Below, in pieces: positions 63,220 through 64,000 of a DNA stretch of 64,000 nt; within the stretch, counting starts at the first letter, position 1; every line of letters begins with the position of its first letter. The DNA lies in assembly GCA_013360405.1 (NCBI GenBank), contig JABWBR010000009.1, forward strand, positions 61,540 to 125,539, in the 5' to 3' direction. This stretch comes from Saprospiraceae bacterium (GTDB lineage: Bacteria > Bacteroidota > Bacteroidia > Chitinophagales > Saprospiraceae). The translations under genes were made by a program, and so were the position numbers. The notes under the pieces are model-generated. The model saw only the letters and a list, made by a program, of their open reading frames with translations, had not been told where the DNA came from and ran no database searches.

Positions 63220-63483
63220 TTAGCCCCCATTGCTGCATACAGCTGTTATGCCCAGTTTTTCATTGTCTATTATTTTCTCAACTAGGTCTCTATATGTCTG
63301 TATGTCGCCTGTGTGAATAGATCGTTTGTAAACCCAGTTAGGAAATATTTTGTCAATCCAATACTTTAACCTGCTCTCAGTTTGTAATTTTCCCAATTCA
63401 ATTTTGTCGAAAGTCAGGCCGGTAAGTTCATCCAATCGCACTGCAAGCAGGCGTTGCCCACGGAGATACAGCGCATCGTTCAA
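63220..63483 (-). CDS. Unrecognised short frame, probably the continuation of the broken gene
   Basis: An 87-codon frame with a TTG start that overlaps the stop of the preceding frame by TTGA. It contains RGQRLLAVRLDELTGL and RLKYWIDKIFPNWVYKRSI, which look like real protein sequence. The last dozen residues (ITAVCSNGG) are encoded by the repeat-like spacer. I do not recognise a family. It may be the displaced C-terminal part of the gene annotated at 63480-63990. Confidence 0.4.
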   Translation of the reverse strand: MNDALYLRGQRLLAVRLDELTGLTFDKIELGKLQTESRLKYWIDKIFPNWVYKRSIHTGDIQTYRDLVEKIIDNEKLGITAVCSNGG

Positions 63484-63990
63484 CTTCTTCGGGTGATGAT
63501 TTTGCCGACTTTTTCGAGAGCTGCCCGGAAATCGGGGTCGTTGGCCGTGGCGTCTTCCCAGTTCAAGCTTTTCAAAAGTTCCTTGTTTGCCAAGGCCTGC
63601 TCGCCTAAGTGCAAACCCCAGAACATAAGCACATCGCGCGATTTGTTGAACCTGATTTCGTCATCGCCGCGCAGGCATTCGAGGAGAAAATTCTGTACCA
63701 CCGGGTTTTCCCAAAGTTTGAAAAAACGATTAAAAACGGAGTATGCATCCCAAAAATCGAGATGGAGTTGGGCGGTTTTGGAGAGTTCCTGCGGGTTTTG
63801 GGGCTGCCAGGCTGACTACTTTTTGCAGGGCTTCATTTCTGGCGGCGAGGGGTTCGCCGGCAAGCGGGTCGACGTCTTCGAGCAGTTCCGGAATAGTCCA
63901 GATTTTTGGCTCATATTCCTTTTGGGCTGAATGCCATGGCCTGAATAATTGTTGAAGACACTTTTTTCAGATTATGCATCCACTCGAAGA
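63480..63990 (-). pseudogene. Frameshifted gene of unknown family at window edge
   Basis: Protein-like sequence moves between reading frames from the right edge inward: IAIFEWMHNLKKVSSTIIQ in one frame, then QKEYEPKIWTIPELLEDVD and AARNEALQKVVSLAA in a second, then LHLDFWDAYSVFNRFFKLW and DDEIRFNKSRDVLMFWG in a third, ending KVGKIITRRS. The shifts fall near 63950 and near a CCCCAAAACCC run at about 63810. This suggests a decaying gene or sequence errors. No family was recognised. The gene probably begins outside the window. Confidence 0.45.
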
Positions 63991-64000
63991 TGGCAATATA

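Noticed and set aside
1..64000. tRNA, rRNA or CRISPR loci
   Set aside because: No tRNA-like cloverleaf ends, rRNA signatures or regularly spaced repeat arrays were seen on reading both strands.

Overview
The window is a chromosomal stretch of a free-living Bacteroidota, most likely of the Saprospiria type (Saprospira, Haliscomenobacter or Lewinella relatives). The grounds are C-terminal type IX secretion (T9SS) sorting domains on seven proteins, Bacteroidota-type -7 boxes (TAnnTTTG), weak Shine-Dalgarno sequences, an RHS-type surface protein with its lipoprotein partner, a LytTR regulator, and GlmM and cysteine desulfurase of the Bacteroidota type. Species cannot be named from sequence alone.

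Positions 1-44857 are dominated by exported surface proteins. From left to right on the minus strand there are: a lipoprotein plus RHS-like protein (cut by the window edge); a four-gene operon 19033-4196 with a LamG protein, a 1241-residue and a 2531-residue T9SS substrate, and a lipoprotein made of the periplasmic head of SecD; a single 2506-residue T9SS substrate (26778-19258); and a three-gene operon (39264-28783) of FG-GAP/VCBS-repeat T9SS substrates. Two unrelated AAA-type ATPase genes sit between these units, with palindromes or a MITE-like insertion beside them. A LytTR response regulator (39544-40356) is divergent from the FG-GAP operon. A TonB-dependent receptor and a T9SS-sorted alpha/beta-hydrolase lacking its serine nucleophile form another operon (44857-40393).

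The most interesting signal is regulatory. Each of the four surface-protein transcription units has the same architecture upstream: two 11-bp direct repeats (consensus ACCGAATNTCA) exactly 21 bp apart, then 29-31 bp, then a TAnnTTTG/A box, then an 85-186 nt leader. Direct repeats two helical turns apart are the usual binding architecture of LytTR proteins. One copy lies in the intergenic region shared with the LytTR gene, so a local regulon for giant secreted proteins is proposed. The receiver domain of that regulator lacks the usual acidic pair.

Positions 45089-53320 hold housekeeping genes: a PAP2 phosphatase, glmM, a cysteine desulfurase, an MDR oxidoreductase coupled to a metallophosphoesterase, CcmB/CcmC-type cytochrome c maturation proteins, and a LysM-like/Amidase_3 amidase. 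Intergenic repeats lie between them.

Positions 53358-60331 are an eight-gene minus-strand operon (lipoprotein, hotdog dehydratase, GT2-DUF2062 glycosyltransferase, AcpS, ACP, condensation-fold acyltransferase, FAD oxidoreductase, acyl-AMP ligase). It resembles the accessory half of an aryl-polyene/flexirubin or other acyl-lipid pathway, but no ketosynthase is present here. Positions 60350-62893 hold two paralogous Fic proteins, each preceded by the same inverted-repeat operator. The end of the window carries an attC-like or repeat-rich spacer and a frameshifted gene that I do not recognise.
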